Assembly: GCA_030537765.1 (NCBI GenBank)
Contig: JAUNVH010000005.1
Location: 1 to 64,000 of the forward strand
Length of the DNA stretch: 64,000 nucleotides
From: Tissierellia bacterium
GTDB lineage: Bacteria; Bacillota; Clostridia; Tissierellales; Peptoniphilaceae
Direction of reading: 5' to 3'
Position numbers and translations under genes: made by a program. Positions 43,796 to 53,849 of this stretch are shown here, piece after piece. The notes beneath the pieces were generated by a model that was not told the DNA's origin, did no database searches, and saw only the letters and a program-made list of their open reading frames with translations. The first letter of the stretch is position 1, and each line of letters starts with the position of its first letter.

Positions 43796-46700
43796 CTAAC
43801 TCATATTTAGATTAATTTTCTTTTCTTTGCCCTTAGTTTTAACATTCTCATCGCCGGCTCTACTCATCATCAGCTTGATTCTATTTTGCTGATTTACTTC
43901 ACTTGCCGAGGCATCATAGTCGATTGGAATTATATTGGCTTGAGGATATTTATCTCTAATTGCCTTCATAACTCCCTTGCCCGTTATATGATTTGGCAGA
44001 CAGCCAAAGGGCTGGACCATAACGATATTTGCAGTGTCCATATGGATAAGCTCTACCATTTCTGCAGTGAGTAGCCATCCTTCTCCATATTGATTTCCAA
44101 GGTCTACAAATTCTTCAGCATAGTCGATTAGCTCTTCAAGTTTTGGAGGCGCATCAAATATAGAATTTTTCAATGCTTCTCTAATATATTTTCTATAGCT
44201 TTCTATATACATAATGCCCAAGTTCGCAGCTAAAGCACTCAATCTATTTTTAGAAAGTCTATCTGCTTTAATTTGAGCATTGGCAAAGGAATACATCAAA
44301 AAGTCTGTCATATCGGGTATGACGACTTCGGCGCCTTCAGTTTCCAATAGATCTTGAACATTATTATTTGCAGCCGGCAGATATTTAACTAATATTTCAC
44401 CGACAATACCAACTCTGGGCTTATTCATCTCAGTAGTTTCAAGCGCAGAAAATTCTTTAATCATTTTATCTACAACTTGCTTAAATTCCTTTTTAGAATT
44501 TCTAATGCTAGTGCCTCTGGCAATCTGAATCCAGCGTTTCATCAACATATTGGTGGAACCTTTTAGTTTCTCATAAGGTCTTATTTGATTTGTAAGTCGC
44601 ATAATTAGATCGCCTAAGAGCATTCCCTTAACGGCTTTTGTAAATAATCCGCGCCCCTGTTTAAATGTCATTTGAAAACCTGGATGCTGTTCGATACCTT
44701 GAAAACTTAGCGCTAAAACTGGAATATGTCCATATCCTGCATCTTTTAATGCTCTTCTTATAAAGCCCACATAGTTTGAAGCTCTGCAAGCTCCACCCGT
44801 TTGGCTCATCAATAGACAAATTTTATCATTATCGTATTTGCCCGATTTAATCGCATCGATAAATTGTCCCACCACAAACATTGATGGATAGCAGGCATCA
44901 TTATTTACATATTTTAAACCTTCATTTATAACATCATGAGATACATCTTGCAAGACTTCAATCTTATAGCCTTCACTTTCCATAACGCCTTGGAAAATTT
45001 CAAAGTGGATTGGAGCCATCTGTGGCATCAAAATTGTATAGTCTTTAGCCATCTCTTCTGTGAAAATAATAGGCTTTTCGTCTATGACTTTGATCTCTTC
45101 TTCGCAAGTCTTTCCGCGCGATGCTTCAAGCAATGATCTCAGTCTAATTTTTATCGCACCCAAATTATTGACTTCGTCTATTTTTATTGCAGTATAGATC
45201 TTATTATAGCCTTTTAGAATTTCTGCCACTTGGTCAGTAGTAACAGCATCTAGTCCGCAACCGAATGAATTTAGCTGCACTAGTTCTAAATTATCTTTGG
45301 TCCCAACAAATTTTGCTGCTCTATAGAGTCTGGAATGGTAATTCCATTGGTCCAAAACTCTTAGTCTGCCGTCAACATCAGTAGTATTTGCAATGCTATC
45401 TTCGCTTAAAACTGCAAGACCCAAAGAATTTACAAGCTCTGGAATTCCGTGATTGATCTCGGGATCTATATGATAAGGTCTGCCGGCTAATACAATTGCC
45501 TTAATTTCATTTTTGTCAATATATTCTAATGCTTCAATGCCTTTTGCTCTTATATCGTCTTTGTAGCGATCTTGTTCTTCATAAGCTGCTCTCACAGCTT
45601 TTTTAATTTCTGATTTTGGAATATCTTTAAAGACTTTTGCCATTCTATCTTCAAGTCTCTTCCTATTATCTAATGAGATAAAAGGATTTAGATATTCAAT
45701 ATTTTCTTCTTTTATTCTTTCAATATTATGTTTTAAAACTTCTGTATATCCACAAACTACGGGACAGTTTAGTGTATTATCGGCCGTTTCAAATTCTCTT
45801 TCTTCGTAAAAAACTGAAGGATGAAATATTTTCTTAACTCCCATATCGATCAGTTCTTCCACATGGCCATGGGCAATTTTTGCCGGATAACATGCAGTTT
45901 CGCTTGCAATGCTCTCGATGCCTTTTTCGTAAAGCTCTCGATTGGAATGGCCACTAAGCACTACACTAAAACCAAGTTCAGTTAAGAATGTATGCCAAAA
46001 TGGATAGTTTTCATAGATATTTAAAACGCGAGGAATTCCAATTCTGCCACGTTTTGCATTTTTTTCATTAAGCGATTCATAATCGAATGTGCGCTTATAT
46101 TTATAGGCATACATATTTGGCAAATCAGTCTTCGATTTCGATACAGCGCCCGCGCCCTTTTCACATCTATTTCCTGTTATATAGCGCTTGCCATTGGGAA
46201 ATATATTGATATTTAATGCGCAATTATTAGTGCATTGATGACAAATGCCCTGTTTGACTTTATAATCAAATTTATCTAGAGAATCTCTATCTATTATGCC
46301 AGATTTTTCAATTTGCTTTTCTTTTGCAATGATTGCAATCCCAAGTGCACCCATAAGACCAGCAATCGAAGGTCTTATTGCATCTCTGCCCGTAATTTTT
46401 TCAAAGGCTCTCAAAATTGCATCGCCATAAAAAGTTCCACCTTGCACAAGAATATGTTCTCCAAGCGTAGAGGGATCTCTAACTTTTATAACTTTTTGTA
46501 TTGCATTTTTGATAATTGAATACGCGAGACCTGCTGCAATATCTCCAACTTTTGCTCCGTCTTTTTGTGCCTGTTTTACCATTGAATTCATAAAAACAGT
46601 GCAGCGTGAGCCCAAATCTACAGGGTTTTGGGCAAGCAATGCCAGCTTAGTAAATTCTGCCACATCTAGATTTACACTATTGGCAAAAGTTTCTAAAAAT

Positions 46701-48046
46701 GACCCGCAGCCCGATGAACAGGCTTCGTTTAAGAGTATTGAAGATATAACTCCATCATCGACTCGCATAGATTTCATATCTTGACCGCCAATATCTAATA
46801 TGAAATCGACTTTAGGTTCGAAAAACTGTGCAGCAGTTAAATGGGCGATAGTTTCGACTTCTCCCACATCTAGATTTAATGCAGCCTTTATAAAGTCTTC
46901 TCCATATCCAGTAATGCCCGATGCTTTTATATAGGCATCTTTATTCATCTTTTGATATATATCTTTTAAAGCATTTATTACGACTTCAAGGGGCTTACCC
47001 TTATTGGAGCTATATAATTTATAGCGGATATTTTCATCATCGTCTATTAATAATAATTTCGTAGTCGTACTGCCTGCATCTATACCTAAATATAATGGCC
47101 CTTTATAGTCTTCTAAAGGCAATTCTTTTAATTCTTTAGTCTTATGCTTTTCTTTGAAGCTTTCTAATTCTTCTTCCGATGAAAATAGTGGTTCAAGCGC
47201 TCTAATCGGTTCAGTAGTTTCTTTATTGGCATTATTAATTCTATTTAGTAATTCCACAAATGGAATATATTCACCATAGATTGATGACATAGCTGCGCCT
47301 TTTGCCACGAACAATTGAGGATTTTCAGCCACAATAATCTCATCATCAGAAAGATTTAGAGTTTCAATGAAGCGTTTTTTTAGATTTGGCAGAAAGTATA
47401 AAGGTCCGCCTAAAAACGCAACTTTACCTCTAATTGGTCTGCCACAAGCTAAATTGGATATGGTCTGATTTACGACAGATTGAAAAACACTTGCCGAAAT
47501 ATCTTCTTTAGTTGCACCTTGATTGACTAATGCTTGAATATCTGTCTTTGCAAATACGCCACATCTTGAAGCAATTGGATAAATCTTTTTATAATTATTA
47601 GCATATTTATCGAGCCCTGCAGCATCAGTTTGCAATAGCCCTGCCATCTGATCTATAAATGCGCCAGTTCCGCCTGCGCAAATTGAATTCATGCGCTGCT
47701 CAACTGCACCTTTTAAATAAGTTATTTTGGAATCTTCTCCGCCCAATTCAATTGCCACATCAGTTTGTGGTATTAACATTTGAATCGCCTTAGTTCCAGC
47801 CACGACTTCTTGGACGAAATCTACATCCAAAATTTCATGGATTTTAATTCCTCCAGAGCCAGTTATATTAAAAGTTGTAGAATCATATTTAAATTTCCTA
47901 TACAAATTTTCTATAGTCTTTTGAACAGTCTTTCGCACATCTGAATAATGGCGCTCATAAGACTGATACAAAAGATTAAAGTTTTGGTCTAGTACTACTG
48001 TCTTAACAGTTGTAGATCCGATATCTAGTCCGGTATGCAGCCTCAT
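43796..48046 (-). CDS. Giant 2-hydroxyacyl-CoA dehydratase activase-like protein (fused ASKHA x2 and dehydratase-like domains)
   Basis: About 1416 residues. It has two BadF/BadG/BcrA-type ASKHA domains (about 1-300, with GLDIGSTTVKTVVLDQ; about 315-590, with GIDAGSTTTKLLLID). Each contains a cysteine signature for a 4Fe-4S cluster (NSICAGGTGAFIDQ; NEACSSGCGSFLET). A cysteine-bearing linker (CHQCTNNCALNI) leads to a DUF2229 region and a C-terminal dehydratase-like part with NDACYPSMFVVGQ and FGCLPNHITGKG. Such chimeric activases accompany radical 2-hydroxyacyl-CoA dehydratases; the reaction of the fusion is unknown. AAAGGAGAG fixes the ATG at 48046. No electron-transfer partner is adjacent. 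Confidence 0.85.
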   Translation of the reverse strand: MRLHTGLDIGSTTVKTVVLDQNFNLLYQSYERHYSDVRKTVQKTIENLYRKFKYDSTTFNITGSGGIKIHEILDVDFVQEVVAGTKAIQMLIPQTDVAIELGGEDSKITYLKGAVEQRMNSICAGGTGAFIDQMAGLLQTDAAGLDKYANNYKKIYPIASRCGVFAKTDIQALVNQGATKEDISASVFQSVVNQTISNLACGRPIRGKVAFLGGPLYFLPNLKKRFIETLNLSDDEIIVAENPQLFVAKGAAMSSIYGEYIPFVELLNRINNANKETTEPIRALEPLFSSEEELESFKEKHKTKELKELPLEDYKGPLYLGIDAGSTTTKLLLIDDDENIRYKLYSSNKGKPLEVVINALKDIYQKMNKDAYIKASGITGYGEDFIKAALNLDVGEVETIAHLTAAQFFEPKVDFILDIGGQDMKSMRVDDGVISSILLNEACSSGCGSFLETFANSVNLDVAEFTKLALLAQNPVDLGSRCTVFMNSMVKQAQKDGAKVGDIAAGLAYSIIKNAIQKVIKVRDPSTLGEHILVQGGTFYGDAILRAFEKITGRDAIRPSIAGLMGALGIAIIAKEKQIEKSGIIDRDSLDKFDYKVKQGICHQCTNNCALNINIFPNGKRYITGNRCEKGAGAVSKSKTDLPNMYAYKYKRTFDYESLNEKNAKRGRIGIPRVLNIYENYPFWHTFLTELGFSVVLSGHSNRELYEKGIESIASETACYPAKIAHGHVEELIDMGVKKIFHPSVFYEEREFETADNTLNCPVVCGYTEVLKHNIERIKEENIEYLNPFISLDNRKRLEDRMAKVFKDIPKSEIKKAVRAAYEEQDRYKDDIRAKGIEALEYIDKNEIKAIVLAGRPYHIDPEINHGIPELVNSLGLAVLSEDSIANTTDVDGRLRVLDQWNYHSRLYRAAKFVGTKDNLELVQLNSFGCGLDAVTTDQVAEILKGYNKIYTAIKIDEVNNLGAIKIRLRSLLEASRGKTCEEEIKVIDEKPIIFTEEMAKDYTILMPQMAPIHFEIFQGVMESEGYKIEVLQDVSHDVINEGLKYVNNDACYPSMFVVGQFIDAIKSGKYDNDKICLLMSQTGGACRASNYVGFIRRALKDAGYGHIPVLALSFQGIEQHPGFQMTFKQGRGLFTKAVKGMLLGDLIMRLTNQIRPYEKLKGSTNMLMKRWIQIARGTSIRNSKKEFKQVVDKMIKEFSALETTEMNKPRVGIVGEILVKYLPAANNNVQDLLETEGAEVVIPDMTDFLMYSFANAQIKADRLSKNRLSALAANLGIMYIESYRKYIREALKNSIFDAPPKLEELIDYAEEFVDLGNQYGEGWLLTAEMVELIHMDTANIVMVQPFGCLPNHITGKGVMKAIRDKYPQANIIPIDYDASASEVNQQNRIKLMMSRAGDENVKTKGKEKKINLNMS

Positions 48047-48136
48047 AATACTCTCCTTTGTCAAATCTATTTTGCTTATAATTTTTCTCAATAAATATTA
48101 TAACATATATATTAATTTTTTTATATACTTTTAGTT

Positions 48137-49597
48137 TTAAGAATCTTCCAAAGATTCTTTCAAAGTCCAATAAGTCACAGCACCTGGACCCACTGTAAAT
48201 AGTCCGTCGCCGTTTTCATCAATTACAACTTCGTCTACGTTTTTGCCACTTTTGTCCACGAAGACCTTTTTAGAAAACTCTTCTCCCACATTCATCTTCA
48301 TCTCGTTTTTATCGCCAGTTGAAATCAAAACGACTAATGGAGAATTATTATTTTCATTTTTTCTAATCCAGCCAATAAGTTGTGGTTCGTTGAAATAATC
48401 TATCTCTTCTCCATAGGCATATTTTTTTCTAATATATAACATATTATCTAGCATCTCTTTATGTCCTGCAATTGGATTTTCACCGCCGATGCCATAATAG
48501 TCTCCAGCAAAAATACATGGATAGCCCGACTTTCTAAAAAGAATTAATGCATATGCAATTTCTTTAAACCATGGTTCGATAAATGATTCCAATGATTGCC
48601 CAGGTTGTGTGTCATGATTGTCTACAAATGTGACCGATTTATCGGGATGTATGCTAGTTAAAGTATTATCAAAAATCTTTCTCATATCGTAATTATTGCC
48701 ATCCATAGATGCGTTTTTAAAATTGAAATGTAAAGGCACGTCAAATAGGTCGATTCTAAATTCAGTTTGATCTATATAATTTTCTATCATGCCCTCATCT
48801 ATTGCCCAATATTCTCCTAAAAAATAGAATTTGTCGCCGTATTTTTTAGTAATATATTTTGAAAGCTCTTTTATAAAATCTGCATTAATATGTTTAATCG
48901 CATCATATCTAATGCCATTAATGCCAGTCGTATCGATGAACCATTCGGTCGCTTTGAAAAGTTCGCGTCTGACATCTGGATGCTCGTGGTCAATATCGGC
49001 ATTCATAAGATAGTCATAATTACCCATTTCATTAGAAACTTTTTGATCCCAGTCTTTATTTTCGCCTAAGATTTTATAGATTGCTCTTTTGCCACTTTTC
49101 ACATCATAATCTATGCCATCGAAATGGTAATAATGCCATTTGAAATCTGAATATTTATTATTCCTTTGTGGAAAATCAAAGCCCGTCCAAGCTTCTATTT
49201 TATAAGGCTGTGATATAACTTTATTTCTATCAAATTGATCGACTTCCACTGCCATAAATTTTTCAGTATAATCTGCAGAGCCTTTGTGATTATAGACTAA
49301 ATCTCCATAGACAGAAATTCCTTCAGTTCTCAAAGCTTTTATTGCAGCTATTAGCTCCTCTTTTGTGCCGTATTTTGTGCGCACAGTATTATGCACATCA
49401 AATTCGCCCAAATCATAATAATCATATGCAGTATAGCCCACATCAAAAACAGATGCACCTTTATAAGCTGGCGGAATCCAAACAGCAGTAAAGCCAATTT
49501 CAGCCAGATTTTTTGCATCATTTTTTAAATTTTTATAAAAATTTCCATCTGCTTCTGTCTCCCATTCAAAGGTTTGAAACAAAACACCATTAATCAT
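48137..49597 (-). CDS. Alpha-amylase, cytoplasmic GH13
   Basis: Hydrolyses alpha-1,4-glucans inside the cell; no signal peptide. The four GH13 regions are seen: DLVYNHKGSA (I), GIRYDAIKHI with the nucleophile Asp (II), FLGEYWAI with the acid Glu (III), and TFVDNHDTQPGQ with the stabilising Asp (IV). The start MINGVLFQTFEWETEADGNF is typical of the liquefying GH13_5 type. The 486 residues are normal. AAAGGGAGA precedes the ATG. Monocistronic. Probably acts on glycogen or imported maltodextrins. Confidence 0.95.
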   Translation of the reverse strand: MINGVLFQTFEWETEADGNFYKNLKNDAKNLAEIGFTAVWIPPAYKGASVFDVGYTAYDYYDLGEFDVHNTVRTKYGTKEELIAAIKALRTEGISVYGDLVYNHKGSADYTEKFMAVEVDQFDRNKVISQPYKIEAWTGFDFPQRNNKYSDFKWHYYHFDGIDYDVKSGKRAIYKILGENKDWDQKVSNEMGNYDYLMNADIDHEHPDVRRELFKATEWFIDTTGINGIRYDAIKHINADFIKELSKYITKKYGDKFYFLGEYWAIDEGMIENYIDQTEFRIDLFDVPLHFNFKNASMDGNNYDMRKIFDNTLTSIHPDKSVTFVDNHDTQPGQSLESFIEPWFKEIAYALILFRKSGYPCIFAGDYYGIGGENPIAGHKEMLDNMLYIRKKYAYGEEIDYFNEPQLIGWIRKNENNNSPLVVLISTGDKNEMKMNVGEEFSKKVFVDKSGKNVDEVVIDENGDGLFTVGPGAVTYWTLKESLEDS

Positions 49598-49665
49598 ATT
49601 AATCTCCCTTTCATTAAACTATTATAACACGGTAAGTCAAGCTTATAATCATATAATATTGATAT

Positions 49666-49694
49666 TTTACAGAATAAGTCTATTATGTTATAAT
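49666..49694 (+). promoter_or_regulatory. Promoter of glmS
   Basis: TTTACA at 49666-49671, 17-bp spacer, TATAAT at 49689-49694. Expected start around 49701, just before the ribozyme. Confidence 0.75.
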
Positions 49695-49716
49695 TTTTTT
49701 TGAGACTAAAAATTAT

Positions 49717-49866
49717 TTAAGCGCCAGGCCCCCTGTGGGTGACGAGGAACGAGGTTATCGAACTTTCGGCGGATACCTCGAGGGTTTACAGCCCCAGTAC
49801 TTCACAAAACTCCGAGCAATCGGCACACAAAAGAAGTTCAGTAAAGTCTCCAAAAAATTTAGGAGG
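49717..49866 (+). ncRNA. glmS ribozyme: glmS ribozyme (glucosamine-6-phosphate-activated)
   Basis: The catalytic core is intact: AAGCGCCAGGCCCC with cleavage expected between A49720 and G49721, then GGGTGACGAGGAACGAGG, TTATCGAACTTTCGGCGGAT, CCTCGAGGG, ACTCCGAGCAATC and CACAAAAG. Self-cleavage in the presence of glucosamine-6-phosphate lowers GlmS expression. A reading frame open across this region (from 49735) is an accident and not an N-terminal extension of GlmS. Confidence 0.97.
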
Positions 49867-49872
49867 TTTTAT

Positions 49873-51699
49873 ATGTGTGGAATAATTGGATATCTAGGAG
49901 ATAAAAATGCCTTAGAGATAATGATTGAAGGTCTGACAAAATTAGAATATAGAGGATACGATTCTTCGGGCCTTACGATTGTCTCAAATGAAAATTTATA
50001 TACTGTAAAAAAAGAAGGCAGAATCGAAAAGCTAAAAGCAGCAGTTAAAGATTTAAATTTGAAAGGCCATCTTGGCATTGGCCATACGCGTTGGGCAACT
50101 CATGGCGAACCGAGCGATATTAATGCTCATCCCCATATGAATATGAAAAACACAATTTCAGTCGTCCACAATGGCATTATCGAAAATTATATTGAACTAA
50201 GAAGAGAATTGGAAGCCGAAGGCATTGTATTTAAATCTGATACTGACACAGAAGTCTGTGCCCATATTATCGACAAATATTATGAAGGCGATCTCTATGA
50301 GGCAGTAAGACGAGCTGTGAAAATTTTAAAAGGAGCTTATGCTCTTGGAATTTGTGCAAAAGATGAGCCTGGGCGCCTTATTGCAGTTAAAAAGGAAAAT
50401 CCGTTAATTATGGGCATTGCAAAAGATGGATACTATATTTCATCAGATATATTGGCAATACTCGATAAGACAAAAGATATAATCTATTTAAAAGACGGAC
50501 AAATTGTAGATATTAAAAAAGACGAATATAAAATAACTAATTTCAATGGAGAAATTATAGAAGAAAAAATTGAAACTATAGATATCAAAACAAGCGATGC
50601 AACTAAAGAGGGCTTTGAGCATTTTATGCTAAAAGAAATTTTTGAACAGCCCGATGTAATTAAAAATACAATTTCTAGACGATTAAATTCTAAAGGCCTA
50701 ATCGATTTTGAAGATTTAAAATTGACGGCCGAAACTTTAAAGAGCATAAATAGAATTTATATTGTAGCTTGTGGAACATCTTATCATTCGGGGCTTATAG
50801 GAAAAGTTATATTTGAAAAATTTACAAATATTTTGACAACTGTAGAAGTTTCATCTGAATTCAGCTGCAATTTGCCAAAGCTAGATGAAAATACATTAGT
50901 CATTTTTATAAGTCAATCTGGAGAAACTGCCGATTCAATATCGGCACTAAAGGCTGCAAGAGAAAAGCATGCAAAAATACTTTCAATTGTAAATGTTTTA
51001 GGTTCAACCTTGGCAAGACTTTCAGACTATACTGCATATACTTGGGCGGGCCCTGAAATTTCCGTAGCAAGCACAAAGGCATATAGTTCGCAGCTAATAC
51101 TTTTATATCTAATAGCAATAGATTTTTCTAAAAAATTAAATTTGATAGATGAGAAAGCAGAAATGGAAATTCTCAATAATTTAAAAGAGATTCCAAAAAA
51201 ACTTTCTAGCCTATTAAATGATCTAGAGATTTATAAAACTTTTGCAAAAATTGCCGTATCGAAAAATTCAGTATTCTATCTAGGAAGATTTCTAGATTAT
51301 TATACTGCAAAAGAAGCGGCTTTAAAACTGAAAGAGATTTCATATGTGCATGCAGAGGCATTGCCAGCTGGCGAATTGAAACACGGACCGCTGGCGCTCA
51401 TCGAAAGAGATACACCAGTAATAGTAATAAGCACAAATGAAAAGCTACACGAAAAAATGATTTCGACAATAAAAGAAGTCAAAGCCAGAGGTGCAAAAAC
51501 AATTGCAATAGTTTCAGGTGAATATGAAGCCTTTGAAAGTGTTTCAGATTATATTTTAAAACTGCCTGAAATTGATTCGATTTTTGCTCCATTAGTTTCA
51601 GTAATTCCTATACAGCTATTGGCCTATTTTGGCGCCATTGAAATTGGATCAGATGTAGATAAGCCAAGAAATTTGGCAAAATCTGTTACAGTAGAATAA
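49873..51699 (+). CDS. glmS: Glutamine--fructose-6-phosphate aminotransferase
   Basis: Makes glucosamine-6-phosphate from fructose-6-phosphate and glutamine, the entry to amino-sugar synthesis. The mature N-terminal Cys is in MCGIIGYLGDKNALE, so the ATG at 49873 is fixed by chemistry; AGGAGG lies 7 bases before it. Class II glutaminase residues HTRWATHGEP and a double SIS sugar-isomerase domain (SGETADSISALKAAR; KHGPLALIERDTPV) follow, ending KSVTVE as in the family. 608 residues. Regulated by its ribozyme leader. The product feeds GlmM at 31687. Confidence 0.98.
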   Translation: MCGIIGYLGDKNALEIMIEGLTKLEYRGYDSSGLTIVSNENLYTVKKEGRIEKLKAAVKDLNLKGHLGIGHTRWATHGEPSDINAHPHMNMKNTISVVHNGIIENYIELRRELEAEGIVFKSDTDTEVCAHIIDKYYEGDLYEAVRRAVKILKGAYALGICAKDEPGRLIAVKKENPLIMGIAKDGYYISSDILAILDKTKDIIYLKDGQIVDIKKDEYKITNFNGEIIEEKIETIDIKTSDATKEGFEHFMLKEIFEQPDVIKNTISRRLNSKGLIDFEDLKLTAETLKSINRIYIVACGTSYHSGLIGKVIFEKFTNILTTVEVSSEFSCNLPKLDENTLVIFISQSGETADSISALKAAREKHAKILSIVNVLGSTLARLSDYTAYTWAGPEISVASTKAYSSQLILLYLIAIDFSKKLNLIDEKAEMEILNNLKEIPKKLSSLLNDLEIYKTFAKIAVSKNSVFYLGRFLDYYTAKEAALKLKEISYVHAEALPAGELKHGPLALIERDTPVIVISTNEKLHEKMISTIKEVKARGAKTIAIVSGEYEAFESVSDYILKLPEIDSIFAPLVSVIPIQLLAYFGAIEIGSDVDKPRNLAKSVTVE

Positions 51700-51718
51700 A
51701 TAAAAAGGAGTGACAGTG

Positions 51719-52996
51719 ATGTCATCAGACACGGGTTGGCGGTTGTTTGCGGTGCTAATTTGTCTATTTCTTTCAGATCTTTTCACTTTGATAAAATTTT
51801 CTTACGATTCATTAAACGAAATCAAATTGAAACAATTGGAAGAAGAAGATATAAAAAATTATCAGTTAATAAAGAGACTTTTTGAAAATCTTGACAGTCT
51901 AAACTCTGCCCTATTGATTGCAGACTATCTGGCAAATACTGCAGCAGCAGCGCTCACTGCCCATATTGGATATATGCATTTTAGACTAAAAGGTCTAATT
52001 GCGGGAATATTTATATCCACATTATTAATTCTCATAATCGGAGAATTTACACCTTATGCATTGAGTTTAGAATATGGCAAACAGACCATAATCAAATTTG
52101 CAAAAATTGCCAATTTTATAATGGTAGTATTTACTCCATTCGACAGATTGGTCAGTTTCATATCGGGCATATTGACTCGCTTATTTGGAGGCCATAAAGA
52201 TTATATAGAACCAAAAATCACTGAAGATGAGCTAATAAGCGCTGTAAATCTTTCCAGAGAAGAAGGTTTAATCGATAGCGATGAATTCGGTATAATAGAA
52301 AATATATTTGAATTTGGCGATTCATATGCCAAAGATGCCATGACCCCAAGGCCTGAGATTGCAACTATCGATGTTGAATCGTCGATGGAGGAAATTATCC
52401 AAAGATTTGATGAAGAGGGCTTTAGTCGAATGCCTGTCTATGAAGACGATCTCGACAATATTATAGGCATACTTCATGTTAAAGATCTATTGCCTTTCGT
52501 GTTGAACGATCAATCTGCCGATATAAGGACAATTCTCAGAAAACCGTTTTTCACATTTGAATATCAAAGAACGCAAGCTCTGTTTCAAGAGATGCGTCAA
52601 AAGCGTATTGCAATGGCAATAGTCATCGATGAATATGGTGGCACAGATGGCATTATAACGATGGAAGATTTGGTCGAAGAGATCGTTGGCGAAATAGAAG
52701 ACGAATACGACCAAGACGACAAAGACATTCAGCAGATAAATCAATATGTCTATATAGTTTCAGGCATGGTTCGTCTAGATGAATTAAACGAAGAAATTGG
52801 CTGCGATTTAGAAAGCGAAGAATTTGAAACGATAGGCGGTTTCGTAATTGGACTATTTGACAGATTGCCTGAAGTAAATGAAAAAATCAGATATGAAAAT
52901 ATGGAATTCACAGTCAAAAAGACAGATAAGAATAGAATCGAGAAACTTAGAATTCAAATTTTAAAATTAGAAGAAGAAAAATCAAATGATGAATAA
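51719..52996 (+). CDS. CNNM/CorC-HlyC-type membrane protein with CBS pair
   Basis: About 425 residues. A DUF21 (CNNM) membrane domain with four helices (about 1-180) is followed by two CBS domains ([20 protein letters not shown] and [28 protein letters not shown]) and a C-terminal CorC/HlyC-type domain (YVVSGM-like [17 protein letters not shown]). Homologues move magnesium or cobalt or protect against magnesium excess; haemolysin in old names is misleading. The start ATG at 51719 is 8 bases after AAAGGAG, rather than the earlier GTG. Ten to twenty bases after glmS, possibly on its transcript. A second magnesium-linked locus beside the mgtE pair. Confidence 0.9.
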   Translation: MSSDTGWRLFAVLICLFLSDLFTLIKFSYDSLNEIKLKQLEEEDIKNYQLIKRLFENLDSLNSALLIADYLANTAAAALTAHIGYMHFRLKGLIAGIFISTLLILIIGEFTPYALSLEYGKQTIIKFAKIANFIMVVFTPFDRLVSFISGILTRLFGGHKDYIEPKITEDELISAVNLSREEGLIDSDEFGIIENIFEFGDSYAKDAMTPRPEIATIDVESSMEEIIQRFDEEGFSRMPVYEDDLDNIIGILHVKDLLPFVLNDQSADIRTILRKPFFTFEYQRTQALFQEMRQKRIAMAIVIDEYGGTDGIITMEDLVEEIVGEIEDEYDQDDKDIQQINQYVYIVSGMVRLDELNEEIGCDLESEEFETIGGFVIGLFDRLPEVNEKIRYENMEFTVKKTDKNRIEKLRIQILKLEEEKSNDE

Positions 52997-53004
52997 ATCT
53001 AGAG

Positions 53005-53028
53005 GCTCAAGTTAAAACTTGAGCTTTT
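53005..53028 (+). terminator. Terminator after the CorC/HlyC-type gene
   Basis: 9-bp stem GCTCAAGTT / AACTTGAGC, then TTTTAT. Ends the glmS transcript. Confidence 0.8.
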
Positions 53029-53147
53029 ATAATGATTCCTTGGCTTACTTTTTTTAATTAAAAATTGTAAAATTGAATCGCTATTAATAAAATTATAAAT
53101 ATATTGTTTTTTTTTTATGATATATTCTAATATAAGGGGGAGATAAA

Positions 53148-53822
53148 ATGAAAAGACGAAAAAAGGTTTTAATTAGTTTTTTATGTCTATTGACAGTATG
53201 TCTTAGTATTCTCACCGCTTGTGACAAAAATAATCAAGCAACAAAAGACAGTACAGAAACTAATACTCAGAGTAAAGAAGAATGGTTAAAAGAAAATATC
53301 GAAGATGAAGAAGTTTTAGAAAGAATTACAGAATTTTTTCCAAAAGGACATATATTTGCCGCAGAAAAAGCGATTTACTTAACTGATGAGGCAGAATATG
53401 AAGAAGAAGACGGAAAGATTTATTTAGAGATTGAATTGGAAGTATTAAATATAAATGATACTAATTTAGATATACTTTCAGCAATTGAGCATGATTTAAT
53501 CGTAACTGATGATAGTTTGAATGCCAAGCCGCTTTTATTAGCAAATAAAGACAAAATAAATAAAGACTTACAGGCAAAGACTCATGATGATATTACATTA
53601 AAATATCTCATAAACGATAAGGATAAATTAGCTTTTATGTTTGTAAATCCAGAAGTTTCAGCAATAGATTCTGAAAATGTCGAAAAAAAGATTTTAGCAG
53701 TAGATGATTTTGAAAAAGATAAAGACTATTTCTTAAACGATCCAGCCACGACTACTCTTGGAGATTTGAACGTAGAAGCATTAAAAATTCCAGCTTATAA
53801 TGAATGGAAAAGTAATAAATAA
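53148..53822 (+). CDS. Lipoprotein of unknown function (224 aa)
   Basis: A lipoprotein signal with basic N-terminus (KRRKKVLISFLCLLTVCLSI) and lipobox LTAC near residue 25 leads to a Thr/Ser/Asn-rich linker (ATKDSTETNTQSKEEW) and an acidic domain of about 170 residues. The domain has alternating strands such as GKIYLEIELEVLNINDTNLD. This resembles the DUF5105-type extracellular beta-sandwich, which is tentative. AAGGGGGAG is upstream. Monocistronic, ended by the hairpin at 53827. Anchored outside the membrane; role unknown. Confidence 0.75.
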   Translation: MKRRKKVLISFLCLLTVCLSILTACDKNNQATKDSTETNTQSKEEWLKENIEDEEVLERITEFFPKGHIFAAEKAIYLTDEAEYEEEDGKIYLEIELEVLNINDTNLDILSAIEHDLIVTDDSLNAKPLLLANKDKINKDLQAKTHDDITLKYLINDKDKLAFMFVNPEVSAIDSENVEKKILAVDDFEKDKDYFLNDPATTTLGDLNVEALKIPAYNEWKSNK

Positions 53823-53826
53823 AAAT

Positions 53827-53844
53827 CGCCCCAAATTAGGGGCG
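53827..53844. terminator. Bidirectional terminator between the lipoprotein and arcC
   Basis: A GC-rich 6-bp stem CGCCCC / GGGGCG with a 6-base loop and a T-run on the plus strand (ATTTTT); A-run before it for the minus strand. Confidence 0.85.
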
Positions 53845-53849
53845 TATTT

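Noticed and set aside
49735-49872. N-terminal extension of GlmS from an open frame at 49735
   Set aside because: The region is the glmS ribozyme, and the mature enzyme needs Cys after the initiator Met at 49873, where the ribosome site lies.
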